This document shows positions 48,327 to 58,829 of a stretch of 64,000 nt of DNA, piece after piece. Within the stretch, counting starts at the first letter, position 1, and each line of letters starts with the position of its first letter. Made by a program: the position numbers and the translations under genes. Source of the DNA: Lindgomyces ingoldianus (taxonomy: Eukaryota > Ascomycota > Dothideomycetes > Pleosporales > Lindgomycetaceae). The notes below the pieces were generated by a model. The model was not told where the DNA came from. It did no database searches and saw only the letters and a list, made by a program, of their open reading frames with translations. The stretch is taken from NCBI RefSeq assembly GCF_010093535.1, contig NW_022985181.1:235435-299434 (forward strand). The letters run 5' to 3'.

Positions 48327-51300
48327 TATGCTTATATAAAGCTTTAGGGTAATTTTTTTATTTATAAAAAGTAGTGAACTGCAAAAACTTTATATTAGTA
48401 GTTACTAAAAAGCTAAAAAAGCTTAGTAAAACTACACACTAAAAGATTTTTAAAAAGCTTAAGTAAGTGTAGCATAAAGAAGTAAAAGCTATACTACTTA
48501 AAAAAAGCTATATAATTCTAGATAAAGCCTTCTCTACTTTAAAAGGTATTAAAAAATTAGATAAACTAGCATTTTTAAAAAGTATTATTACTATACTTAT
48601 TAACTTAGCGCTCTTAGTAAAACTAAAAATATATATACCTATAAATTTTAACACTTACTTACTTTTTATAAGTATAATTCTAGATAATAAGAGTGCTACA
48701 CACTTAGTAAATAGTATAAAGCTACTTATACTTAAGTTATTTAAGAAAGCTTAAAGTTTATATATAGTAAAAGCTAGCACTTAGTTATTCTTAATTTAGA
48801 GAATAGAAACTAAAAAGCTTAAAAAAGTGTTAAATAAAGTATAAAAAAAGCATATAAAAGATTTTACACTATAAAAAGTAGTTATAGTAAAAGAATTTTA
48901 TATTAATATTATTTTAAAAGCTTATTTAAAAGAAAAAAGACTATAGTATTTAAAACTTAACTATACACTGCGTATAAGTATGCTAAAAAAATAAAGTACT
49001 TATAATACTTTACTAAAAATATAACTTTATGTTTATTAAATATAAAGCTGTTTTTTTTTACTTACTAGTGTAAAGTGTGCTTTTAAATTACTAACACTTA
49101 TAAACTATATTTTTATACTTAGACTTAAATAAGCTTTAGCATACACGCGCAGGACACCTAAGATTTAAAGCTTTATAGGCTCTAGTTAAAAGCATAAAAA
49201 ATATATAAATAATAAGTATAAAGTAAGTATACTATAAGCACTGCGTAATAACCTACACTAAGTAAATTATATTAAGAAAACTAAAAAAGCAAGCTTTCTA
49301 CCTATTTTAAAAAATTATATAACACATGTTTAATATGCTATTAGAGCGTAGTAAAGCTTTATAAATAATAATTATGAAAAATAAATATAGTAATAAAATG
49401 TTTTTATACTCTTTTTACGTAAAAACACTTTTAGAAATTTAAAAAGTAATAAAAAACTTTAAAAGTATAATGTCTAATTAATATAAGCTCTAGATTAGTA
49501 AAATATAGTAAAATAATAACACTACTATACTCCCTTAGCATATAAAGTTAAAGTATAAGCTTTAAGTAAAGAAATTTAGTATTAATATTAAAAGCTTTTA
49601 CTATACACTTATAAGCTAAATAAAGCTATAAAAAAAGCTAAATAAAAAATAATTATAAAGTTTATTAAAATAAAAAGCAGCGCAGGACTTCTTAAAAAGC
49701 TTTAGCTAAAAGTAGTAAACGTAGCAACATAGCTATATAATATAAGCCTGTTACACACATATAACTTATACTTACTAAATAAAGACTTAGATACATAGTT
49801 TACTAATTACTTTAAATACTATAAGCTAAAGTAAGTAAAAAGTGCTACAGCTAATCTGAAGCTTAATTAGAGTAGAATATACATATATAGCTATTACACT
49901 TATCTACTTAGTAAAAAGTAAGCAGCTAGGTGTTAAAAGTAAAGCTTTAAAGTAACTTTATAAAGCTATATAAAATATCTTATAAGCTATAAAGCTTTAA
50001 ATATTTATAAAATATAAGTCTTATTACTTAACTAGGTAATTACTATAAAAAACATAGCTTTTAATAAGACATACTTTTATAAATATAAAAGTAATAAGCT
50101 AATTTTTTAAAAAAAAACTTTTAAAATTCTTAAAATTCTTAATAAGTAAAGTAAAATTTATAATATAAAAAAAGCGGTTAAGCTTCTACTTTAAAAGTTA
50201 AATAAGTAGTAAAGTAATATACTAATTTAAAAGCTTTAAAAGTGTAAGCTTAAAAGTGTAAAAACTAAAAAGCTTATTAAAACTTAAGTTAGCTAGCTAG
50301 AAAATTAGCACTTAAAAGTAAAAGTAACTATGTAAGTGTTACAATCTGTAACAGTAAGTAATAAGTATAATAAGTAAGTTACTAAAAATTTATATAGTTT
50401 TTAATAAATATATAGCACTTATTACTTTAAAGCTAACTTTTAAGCTAGAGCTTGCAGATAGCTTTATAACACGCCCTATATAAAGTAGGCATAAGCATAC
50501 TAGTAATCTCTAAAAAGTGCACTTAACTAAAAAAGTAGATTTACTAGGCTTATTAAGTTAGATAGCTAACTTAGTAGTTAAAAAATTAACTTTTACTTTT
50601 TACACTAAGACATTATCTTTTATAGCTTTAGTTAAAGCAAGTAAGGCACTTTTTAAGTGTGTGTATAATAAAAAAAGCTAGAAACTAGCTACATACACAA
50701 GCTAAAGAATATAAAGGTAAGATTCTAATAACTTAGGTAAGCCTAGAGGTGTAGAAAGCAAAAGTATATATATAACACTTTTAAAAAGAAGTAGTATATA
50801 TATTACTTTAGTTAATCTAAAGCACCTTTAAATAAACTTTTTTAAAGCATTTATTACTTATAATAATAAAGTGCTTAAAACACTTTATATAGTGTTTTTA
50901 TAGCTGCTTTTTTTTAAGCAGCTTTAACTAAGAGTTTATAAGCTCTTAAAAAAACTTTTAAAATAAAAAGATTTATATAAACACTTATATAAAAATCTTT
51001 TTAAAATTATAGTGTAAAAAAAATAGCTACCTTACTTAAAAAAAGCACTTAAAAAATTATATAAACTAAAGTAACATCTAAGCTACTTTTATTAAAGCAG
51101 GTATTAATATATAAATTTAACTAAAATAGGTATTTTATTAAATATAAAGCTTACATTTATGTATATAGTAATCTCTAAAGTAAGAACTTACTTTAGTTAA
51201 CTTATACTACTACTCTTACAGCTAGATCTTTTTAAATAGTAATAGTAATAGCAGCTTAATTTAACTTAAAAATTAGGTAATATAATTTTATAAGTGTGTT

Positions 51301-52500
51301 TTTAAACACATACTATAAAAGTAAGCTAGAAGTAACATATAAGCTTTTAAAAGGCTTTATAAAGCCTAGCATGTGCGTTAAGCTTTTCTAAGCCCTATAT
51401 AAACTATGTAACTTACTAATTTTATAGTACTAAAAGCTGTTATAGGCTTTTTAAAAGCTTAAGCTTACTTTATTTAAAAAGAAACTATGCTTATTCTTTA
51501 ACTATAATTACTATATCTTACTTTTTTTTATATAGGTAACATACTTTATATTTATTACTATAATAATAAGTTAAAAGCTTACTAATTAATTAGTATAATT
51601 AAAAAAATATATAAGCTAAAAAATTAAAGGCTATGTAAATAGTTTCTAAAAATTAAAATAATTAAAAATAAAAAGGCTAAAATAATCTAGCTAGTACATA
51701 ACATATATATTAAGAAAGTAGTAAAAAAGTTTAATTTTATAAAAAGTGTGCTTTTTCTAGAGACTTTTTTACTATTAAAAGAGCTTATAAGTAACTAGGG
51801 ATTAGTAATAAAGTATAAAATTAAGAAATACTAAAAGTATGTAAGATTAACACTTTACACTATAATTATTGTGCGCTCTAATGTAGCGTTTATAGCATCC
51901 TAGCTCTCTTACTACTTAATAAACCTAAGAAAGTAGCACTTTTAGGCAGTAAACTAAGTAATTATATACCTATACTACATAAGGTATACAGGCATATAGT
52001 ATAGAGCACTAGAAGGTGCGCAACTTATTATGTATAAAAATGCATCTTTTACTAATTATATAAAAACTAGATAATTATTTTATAAATACATTATTTTACT
52101 TTTTAAAAGACTAATTTTATAAAAAGTAACTTTTTAGCTAATAGTAACTATGTTTATAATAAAATCTAAGCTGCTTACTTTAGCATATATTATAAAAAAA
52201 TTACTAGCTTTAAAATGCTTCTTTAAGAAGCTTACTTTCAAGCTAGGCACACTATAGCAGATCTACTATAATAACTAGTAGATAATCTAGTTAGGAGTAG
52301 AGAAGAACACCTAAATAACTACCTACCTGTACTACATTAATATTTAGAACATGTAGCTGCGCTAAGAGCACATAAAAGGATCTTTTAAAGTGCGCTATAT
52401 TAAAATAAGCAACATGCTAGTAAATAAACTTATAAAGCACTTACTAAAATAGTAATTTAAACACTTTAAGCAGCTTTTTAACTTTAAAGGCATGTAATTA
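48327..52500 (+). pseudogene. Pol of Copia element K: protease, integrase, reverse transcriptase, RNase H
   Basis: Resumes directly after H's CTACC duplication. The protease block near 48685 reads ILDNKSATHLVNS (Copia type DSGAxxHxxN). Reverse transcriptase near 51300-51700 reads YKAWHVRWAF-like remains of ALYGLRQAPRxW and FFYIGNILYIYYYNN (YVDDIxxxx type), then IKKIYKLK, FLKIKIIKN and VHNIYIKKVVKKFN. RNase H near 51780-52500 reads VRSNVAFIASxLSYYLINLRK, HFxAVN and LEGAQLIMYKNASF. It ends with YINIWNMWLR.EHIKGSFKVRYI and KHFKQLFNFKGM, the ADGLTKxLxxxxHxxFxxLLG block. RIP stops throughout. Confidence 0.82.
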
Positions 52501-52719
52501 AGCTTTTAAAAAAAGAAAGTGTTAATTATTAATAGTAAAGACATTTTTACACTGCCTAGAAACAAGAGTTCTATCTACTAGCAAAGACACTTCTTTATAC
52601 TATAAAGTTTAAGCAGGTGTTTAGTATATAAGATGTGTAAAAATATAAAACACCTAAACTATAAAAAGATTAATAAGCTTATCTAAGAGCTTCTTAGCGC
52701 GCTAGCAACGCGCTAGGAG

Positions 52720-52822
52720 CCTAGGGGAAACGTCACCCTACTCCTCCTTCTCCTCCTTCTCTACCTCCTTTTCCTCTTCCTCTTCTTTCTCCTTTTTTTT
52801 CTTCTCTTTTTTTTTCTTTACT
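52720..52822. repeat. 100-bp polypyrimidine tract
   Basis: Almost pure C/T on the plus strand (TCCTCCTTCTCCTCC and longer T runs). It lies downstream of K's RNase H. On the minus strand it would read as Lys/Glu repeats, but no gene is supported. Confidence 0.8.
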
Positions 52823-53179
52823 ATATTCTTTTTAAGCAGAGCTTAAAAAACTAGCTAAAGCTAGAACATAGCCTATAGCTTATTAGTCTAATCTAAAGTA
52901 TAACATATAATCTTTGCAAAAAAGCTTACCTACTTATTCTTTATAATAAAAGCTGTAATAAAGCGCTGCGCATAGATAATAGTAATAAAGAGACTGTAAA
53001 TAAGTTAAAACTAGATTACCCTACACACTACTACAGAGCTTATAGGGGCAGGCAGCTGTGCCTAGAGGAACAGCGCTAACAGCGTAAACTACTAGAGGCA
53101 GAATTATAGCACTTTTTACTAGAGCGCCTTGCAAGCGCAATCTTTATGTAGCCTAGACAGAACTGCGCGCGGAGCGCAC

Positions 53180-53459
53180 TGTAACGGCGCAGGCAAGACA
53201 ATGGGTCCGAATGCGGTATGAATCCACTCAGAGGCATATGGGAGTGCGTGGGGACTCAGAGACCTGGGAATACCAATGACACCTATAGGCCTTGTACGTA
53301 GGATATCAGAAAACTACCGAGCTAGCTACGGGGGCGAGGTGCGACTAAATACATGAGGGAATAGGGGTAACAGCAGGGGTCGGGGCCAGGTCGAGGTCGG
53401 GGCCGATACGGGGGCCTTCCGGGCCATCCGAGATGGAACGATTCATGAGGATCGTTACA
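53180..53459 (-). repeat. Solo LTR of the Z family, unmutated
   Basis: The reverse complement of the Z LTR, 280 bp, with perfect duplications CGCAC at 53175-53179 and 53460-53464. It keeps CpG-rich stretches (GGGCCATCCGAGATGG) that are mutated in both LTRs of Z, so it shows the near-ancestral LTR sequence. Confidence 0.93.
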
Positions 53460-53469
53460 CGCACTAGGG

Positions 53470-53575
53470 GGAGGCCGGCAGGGGGTGGTAGGCGCGGGCT
53501 TGCGGGTACGCGCAGGCTGGCGGGGCGTGGTGGGCGCAGGCTAGCAGGGGGTAGTAGGCGCGGGCTTGTAGGCAA
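53470..53575. repeat. GC-rich minisatellite, unit about 25 bp
   Basis: Imperfect units of the form GGCRGGGSGTRGTRGGCGCRGGCT occur three to four times, with one shorter variant. Two overlapping open frames on opposite strands (53433-53663 and 53345-53599) are by-products of this composition. Strand asymmetry (G-rich on plus) could allow quadruplex formation; that is inference. Confidence 0.75.
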
Positions 53576-53664
53576 CGTAGCCATACAGAGCAGCAGCACG
53601 CAAGCAGGCAGCTCTTTTAGCTTTATTAAGCTACAGATGCATATTAGTAGAGATTATAGATAGG

Positions 53665-53933
53665 TTTAAAGTTGTTTTTAAAGCTTTTAGAAGCATTAAC
53701 TTACACATAGCATGTTAGTTAGACTTATAAAAAAGAAGCTTAAAAAGTAAAAGAATTTATTTACCTTTGTTGTAGTAATTAGAGCACACATGTAACTTAC
53801 GCTGCTTAGGGAAATAAGCATTGCGCTGCCTAGGGTAACAAGCATAAACATAGGGTAAACGCGTAGCGCTGCTTTAATAAGCTAAGTTAACGCTCTACAC
53901 AGGTAAGCTGCTGCGCAGCTCACCTAGGGGGTG
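53665..53933. other. K 3' untranslated region, no gene seen
   Basis: Mixed composition up to the 3' LTR. A short direct repeat, GCGCTGCCTAGGGTAACAAG with a nearby variant GCTGCTTAGGGAAATAAGC, lies near 53800-53845. A CACCTAGGGGGTG run just before the LTR may be the polypurine tract. Confidence 0.5.
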
Positions 53934-54150
53934 TGTCGCGTATACTAAGAGCCTTAGCTAGGGCTCAGAGCCTGGGACTGTGGCTTAGAGCCTGGGACTG
54001 GAGCTCAGAGCCTGGGACGCAGCTCGGGATCTGGAGATATTATGTTCTAAAGCTTAGTGTATATAAGGAGAGCCTTTAGCTCTCTTAGATAGTAGAGTCA
54101 CTTCATCTAATCTTCTAAACAGCTACTGCCAGGCTATTTTATCCTCTACA
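53934..54150 (+). repeat. 3' LTR of Copia element K
   Basis: A 217-bp copy of 6400-6615, from TGTCGCGTATAC to TCCTCTACA. Its left part shows more TpG-to-TpA change than the 5' copy. Confidence 0.8.
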
Positions 54151-54440
54151 ACTAGTATATATAGTTTTTTATTTATTAATTTAATAACTACTAAGTTTTT
54201 ATTTTAATGCTTTTATATTCTTATTTAATGTTTACTTTTTAAAGTTATAGTTAAGAGTTTTTAAGACTGAATCTAAGTTTCTGTCTACTAGTAGATCTAC
54301 CTGCATATGTAAATTAATAGTAAAAGCATTTAAAACTGCCTTTTAGTTATTATAAACTTTAGCTTACAGAATTATATTATTAGCATTAAATAGTTATAAT
54401 GTTTTAAACTTTAACTAGATATAAAAAAAATTAGATTATA
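54151..54440. other. Unidentified RIP-mutated segment
   Basis: AT-rich sequence between K's 3' LTR and element L. The minus strand gives a coherent-looking stretch, KAVLNAFTINLHMQVDLLVDRNLDSVLK (written here in parts: KAVLNAFTINLH, MQVDLLVDRNLDSVLK), near 54260-54350. It is possibly Gag-like, but I cannot assign it. It does not continue the transposase of O. Confidence 0.35.
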
Positions 54441-54442
54441 TA

Positions 54443-56292
54443 ACGTATTCCACCACCAAACCCGCCAAACCACTGAACCCGACAAAATCTCTTAGCATTG
54501 CGAACACCATATACAAGACGCGATGTCTAAACAACACAAGACTATACCTACTTAGCAAGAAGGCAGAATTGTCCTTGCGCTCTAGGCCTACTGCTTACGC
54601 TAATTTAAACACGTACAACAAGCTGCAGTAGCTTTTAACGTGCCTTATTAGCAGCTTACTGCTTAGCTTAACAGAATTATGTTTTAACTTACTATATAAC
54701 TAAATTGCTAAAAACTTACTGCAACTAAAAAGTAGATAATTATACAATATATCCTTAACCTTAATTTGCAAGGATTCGCGCCCTAGCTGTGTAAGGTAGT
54801 AGATATAGCAAACAGACTGTTAGCTGCGCGTAGTAGGACACTAGTAGGGATAAACTAGCCTACACAGTTTATGTCTTATACAGAGAAGCTTAAGATAGCA
54901 TTTAATTAAGTAAAGAACTGCTAGAGAATACTTTAAGAAAACCTAGAGTTAATTATAAAGTAGTTTAAGCTTATATAAAACATAATAGCAAAATATAGTG
55001 TTTACAATAATAATATCTACAACTTTAATAAGACTAGCTTCTAGATAGGCATAATTAGCACTATAAAAGTTATTACAGGTTTAGAAAGATGTATAAGGCC
55101 TATCCTTACATAGCTAGGTAACTAGGAATGGGTTACTGTAATCTAAAGCATCTGCGCTGCTAGCTACGCTACCCCGCTATTTATTATCTACAAAGGACGC
55201 GTCCACATCTCTGCCTAGTACAAGGAGACGTTAATACTGTGTAATTAAAAGCTATTAGTTTTTAAAAATAGCTAGATAAATAACACACTTAGTCTTAAGT
55301 AGTTAAAGCACTTTAATAAGCATATAAAGACGCGTTAGGTAGGGGTATACAGGCTGCTTATACTAGATAGCTATAAGAGCTACCTAAACTAGAATTTTAA
55401 GAATTATTACTTTATACAAAAGATCCTTACGCTCTGTATGCCTGCGCATTTATTGCATATCCTCTAGCTACTTAATGTAGTGTGCTTCTTACTGTTAAAG
55501 CTTAAGTACTCTTAGCGCATACAAGACTTAGCACGCTAATGTGTGCAGCATGTTAACAAAGAACGCTTCTTTCTAGCCTTTAAAGACACATTTTTAGACA
55601 TTTTTATGTATAATAACTGCAAAAAGGCCTTTAAGGCATCTAGACTAGTTCCTATTAACGCGCAAGTAGTCCTTAATTATCTTAACGTGCAGCTGCGTAC
55701 CCCACTACTAGAACCCCTACTAGAAACGCTATAGCAATTAAAGACCCTAAGCAATTTATACAAATTTAGATTATAATTAAAGCTTATACATAATTCCTTT
55801 ATATAATTACTAATAATAGCATAAGAAAGCTTTTTACAGCTTGTAAAAGGAGCTAAAAAGATGCTACATAGAAATATACTTATAAAGGCGCGCGTACAAG
55901 AGCTTAAAGAGTAATTAGCAGACGTAACTAAGCGCAAGGGGCGTAAAAGAAAGCAGATCTAGCAAGGTAGCACAATAGAGTATAGGACTGCAGCAGCGCA
56001 GGTAGCTGCTAAGGCGTCTGTAGTAGCTCAGCAGTTAAAGAAGGCTTGTGGTGGTAGTAATTAAGAAAGAGCCTAACCAGCTCTGCAGCGCTGTAGGAAC
56101 TGTAGGGAGACTAGGCACAACGCTTATACATGCAAAAAGGATAAAGAAGAAGCACTAGAATTAGATGCAGGCATGTTGTACATAAGTTCTTTATTTAGTT
56201 GTAAATAAAATTAGAGTTTTGTATGTAGTGTTTGCAATGCCAAGAGATTTTGTCGGGTTCGGTGGTTTGGCGGGTTCGGTGGTGGAATACGT
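54443..56292 (+). mobile_element. Fot1/pogo-type transposon (L), 1850 bp
   Basis: Terminal inverted repeats of about 57 bp start ACGTATTCCACCACC and run to GCATTGC with only a few mismatches. TA flanks both ends (54441-54442, 56293-56294). One transposase gene fills it. The ends are unmutated and the interior carries RIP changes. It is not nested in K. Confidence 0.92.
54523..56208 (+). pseudogene. Fot1-type DDE transposase of L, 561 codons, stops only
   Basis: One frame holds from ATG (54523) to TAA (56206-56208), 562 codons, with no indel; the gene is broken only by TAG/TAA at presumed Trp, Gln and Arg codons. The N-terminus has a psq/CENP-B-type HTH (AAVAFNVPY region, codons about 30-60). 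The first catalytic block is YNFNKTSF at codons 166-173 (normally NFDETGF), so the first Asp reads Asn. The second is LLILDSYKSY with Asp at codon 282, intact. The third is LNVVCF with Asn at codon 318 in place of Asp, 35 residues on. The C-terminus has a CX2CX4HX4C knuckle (CRNCRETRHNAYTC) at 56092-56133. It would be a cut-and-paste transposase, now dead. Confidence 0.88.
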
Positions 56293-56294
56293 TA

Positions 56295-56910
56295 GCCTAA
56301 GAAGTATTTAGCTACTTATAAACTTTTACTACTTTTACTTATATAATTAAACTAGCCTGCGTGTAATAAAAAAGTAAAGTTAGATATTAGATAACACAGC
56401 GCACTATAAGAAAAAGACTATATTTAGCAGTTATACAGCCTAATAATTTACTACATTAAGGGTTTACTAAGGCTACTAAAATTAGACGGCTCTTTTATTG
56501 CCTATAGTCTAAAGACACTTAAATTATTTATCTACCTATCTATTAAGAAGTCTAGAATAGGTCTAAAGAACATTTATTTCTTTACTATTACTGTTATTTT
56601 AGTAAATGCTTTTTATTTTAACATAAAAAAAAGTTTTTTTTAACTTTTATTTATAAAATTAAGTGTTTAATTAAAGATAAGTAAGGTTTACTATTAAATA
56701 ATAAGTGTAAAACTAAAGCATTAGTAGACTTTTAATTACTATTTAAATACTATTAGTACTAAGATGTATTTAGCTATACTAGAGCTTACTAATTACTAGC
56801 ATATTGCTTATACAACTATAAGATTGTTCTTATAAAAACCTCTTCTTAATAGTTACAGCCCTTTATATAAATAGAATGTTAAGAAACTAGAGGTAATAAA
56901 AAATATATAT
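56295..56910. other. Unidentified repeat with a readable plus-strand frame
   Basis: RIP-mutated sequence between L and M. One plus-strand frame has few stops over about 150 codons, with phrases LRLLKLDGSFIAYSLKTL, KKSRIGLKNIYFFTITVIL and STKMYLAILELTNY. I recognise no domain. It may be another transposon whose ends I cannot see, and the host of L, of M, or of both. Confidence 0.35.
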
Positions 56911-56912
56911 TA

Positions 56913-57403
56913 ACGTACTTTACAGGCAAGTTACTTACACACCTAAGTTGCTTACTTTTGCTAGGACCTTACTAAACTACTTTTTTTACACTAATGCATT
57001 TCTAATAATACTACTTAGATATGCTAAAAGAATGTTAAATACAGCTTACACTTTAAGCTTTTAAATAAAATATAAAACTCTTAAAGAAACATGCTACAGC
57101 TATATATAAAGTCCTTTAAAAGATAATAAATAACTATAGCACTAGACACCTTTTATAAGCTAATTCTACAGCTAACTTATAAAGGCTAGGTAATAAAAAG
57201 AAGTAGGTAATTATTAAGACTATACTTAAGCTATATATATAAAGATTTTTTTTAAATAGCATTTATAGCTAATATAGCTAATTCTTTACGCGCTAAGGGT
57301 AATCTAGGCTATATTAGCATAAACTAGGCTAGTATATTTAAAAAGCGTTATCTAGACCTTAAAGTAATATTTAAGCATGGTATAACTATAAAAAAGCTTT
57401 TTA
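56913..57403 (+). mobile_element. Pogo-like transposon (M), 5' part, interrupted by N
   Basis: It starts ACGTACTTTACAGGCAAG after TA (56911-56912) and aligns with the left end of B over about 490 bp. At a TA (57404-57405) it is entered by element N; B continues uninterrupted at the matching point (near 11640). The rest of M lies beyond the window. Confidence 0.8.
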
Positions 57404-57405
57404 TA

Positions 57406-58459
57406 ACGTACCTAACAGGTTGGCCGGCCACACAGGTTAGCCAGCCACTTTTGCCAAGCCCCTACTAAAACTACCCTATTCTAGAGCAAAACAGCCTACT
57501 TTAGCCCTATATAGAGTAATACAACACAGGATATTATTTAGAGTCTACTTCTACTACTTTCTTACACATATGTAAGTTATGCCTAGTCTAATTACATTAC
57601 TTATATTACCTTTAACTTAGCTTACCTTTTTTAGCGCGCACTTATGTCTTTAGCTTCTTTCTATTACTACACGCTTTAAACTTCTTTAGAGTAGTTAAAC
57701 AAGCTTTATCCTTAACTATTAAGGTTTTTTCTGCCTAAATTTACTTTCTTTTATGTAATTTATGTTGCGTAGCAGCCTTATTTACTACTTAAAGCTTTAT
57801 AATCTTTTTTTATACTAACACTAGCTTATGTGTAATAATTACTGCCCCTTTTAAGACTTTTTTAAAGGCCTTTACTATAGATGTTAGTAAGCTATCTATA
57901 TGCTTTTAAATTTTTACCTTTATAAGCGTTAATTATAACCTAAATTTAAAGGTATTACTTAAAGTTTAGAACTACTAGAGCTTATTATTAATAAGTAGTA
58001 GTAGTAATAAAGTACATAACTAGACATTAAAAGCTATTTTAACTTATTCTAGGTTAAATAAGACTAAACTAGCGCCTTAAAACCTTTTTTAAATATTACT
58101 AAAAGTAATTACTACATTATAAGCGTGTATAAAGCATAGTAGAAACTTAAGTTTTATAATATAAGTAATCTAGTTACGCATAAAATCTTTAGCTTAGCGC
58201 CTATATACCTTCTTTAAAGAGGCAAAACAACTTATATTAAAAGGCTATAAAAGGTGTAATAAGTGTAAAGGCATATAAATAGTAACAATTTTTTTTATAG
58301 TACTACTAGAAATTAAGTAAGTTATAGCTCTTATAGCTGTTAATAATAAGAAGCTAATAAGCACTTATAACTTTTTTTATATGCTTATTAAAGTGCTTTA
58401 ACTACTATAGCCTAAGCTTATTTATTATCTAGCTGTTTTTAGAGACTGTAATAACCTAG
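57406..58459 (-). mobile_element. Pogo-like transposon (N), same type as D, interrupted by Gypsy G
   Basis: The tip ACGTACCTAACAGGTTGGCC and the following sequence match the left end of D. The minus-strand transposase C-terminus reads into the window. Gypsy G interrupts after CCTAG (58455-58459). D and C show the uninterrupted sequence at this point. Confidence 0.8.
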
Positions 58460-58777
58460 TGTCACGGTATCCTCCCCGGATCCCAGACATAACCGTATTA
58501 GACGCGTACTGGAGTATTATTAGTGCACGTCTAACACAAACATAACATAACACAGACATAAACTTAAGCATAAACTGCTTTAACACTAACTAAACCTAGA
58601 ACAGGCTTAATTTATACCTAAAGCGCTTAGACTTCTAAGCTAAGTATTTAATTACTAATTTCCTTTTAAACTTTCTTGTTCCTTACACAATGTCTTGTAC
58701 CTACTATAATACCTTATATAGTAATTAAACTAGACTTTTATAAAGCTCTATAACCTTACTTATGCATAATTATAACA
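58460..58777 (+). repeat. 5' LTR of Gypsy element G
   Basis: The best preserved outer LTR end of this family: TGTCACGGTATCCTCCCCGG, then ACCGTATTAGACGCGTACTG. The inner end is mutated. Confidence 0.92.
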
Positions 58778-58829
58778 TTATGTTATGTTAAAACTTTAGC
58801 TAAGAATAGCCTCTAAATCTAATCTAATA

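Larger units (their letters stand above)
53038..53590 (+). pseudogene. Unidentified coding-like segment near the 3' end of K, split by a solo LTR
   Basis: The plus-strand frame from about 53038 reads YRAYRGRQLCLEEQR, then KLLEAEL and HFLLERLASAIF, and meets the solo LTR at 53180. With that LTR and one CGCAC removed, the frame continues into a Gly-rich repeat (QGVVGAGL, RGVVGAG, QGVVGAGL) encoded by the minisatellite. It lies after K's RNase H and before its 3' LTR. I do not recognise it. It may be an extra reading frame of K or an older insertion. Three or more stops are present. Confidence 0.35.
6400..54150 (+). mobile_element. Ty1/Copia retrotransposon (K), the outer element of the nest
   Basis: Near-identical 216- and 217-bp LTRs (TGTCGCGTATA to TCCTCTACA) stand at 6400-6615 and 53934-54150. 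A Copia Gag remnant follows the first, and Copia protease, integrase, reverse transcriptase and RNase H remnants precede the second, all on the plus strand. After removing H (with one CTACC) and the solo LTR at 53180-53459 (with one CGCAC), about 6.7 kb remains, normal for Copia. The flanking pentamers (CTAAG left, ACTAG right) do not match, so the outer ends may have rearranged, or the two LTRs may come from separate copies. That is the main weakness of this call. Confidence 0.7.

Noticed and set aside
53345..53663. Overlapping Arg/Gly/Pro-rich open frames on both strands
   Set aside because: Products of an unmutated solo LTR plus a GC-rich minisatellite; neither is a credible gene as drawn.
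55677..55937. 86-codon minus-strand open frame
   Set aside because: Antisense to the L transposase, whose own frame is continuous over 562 codons.
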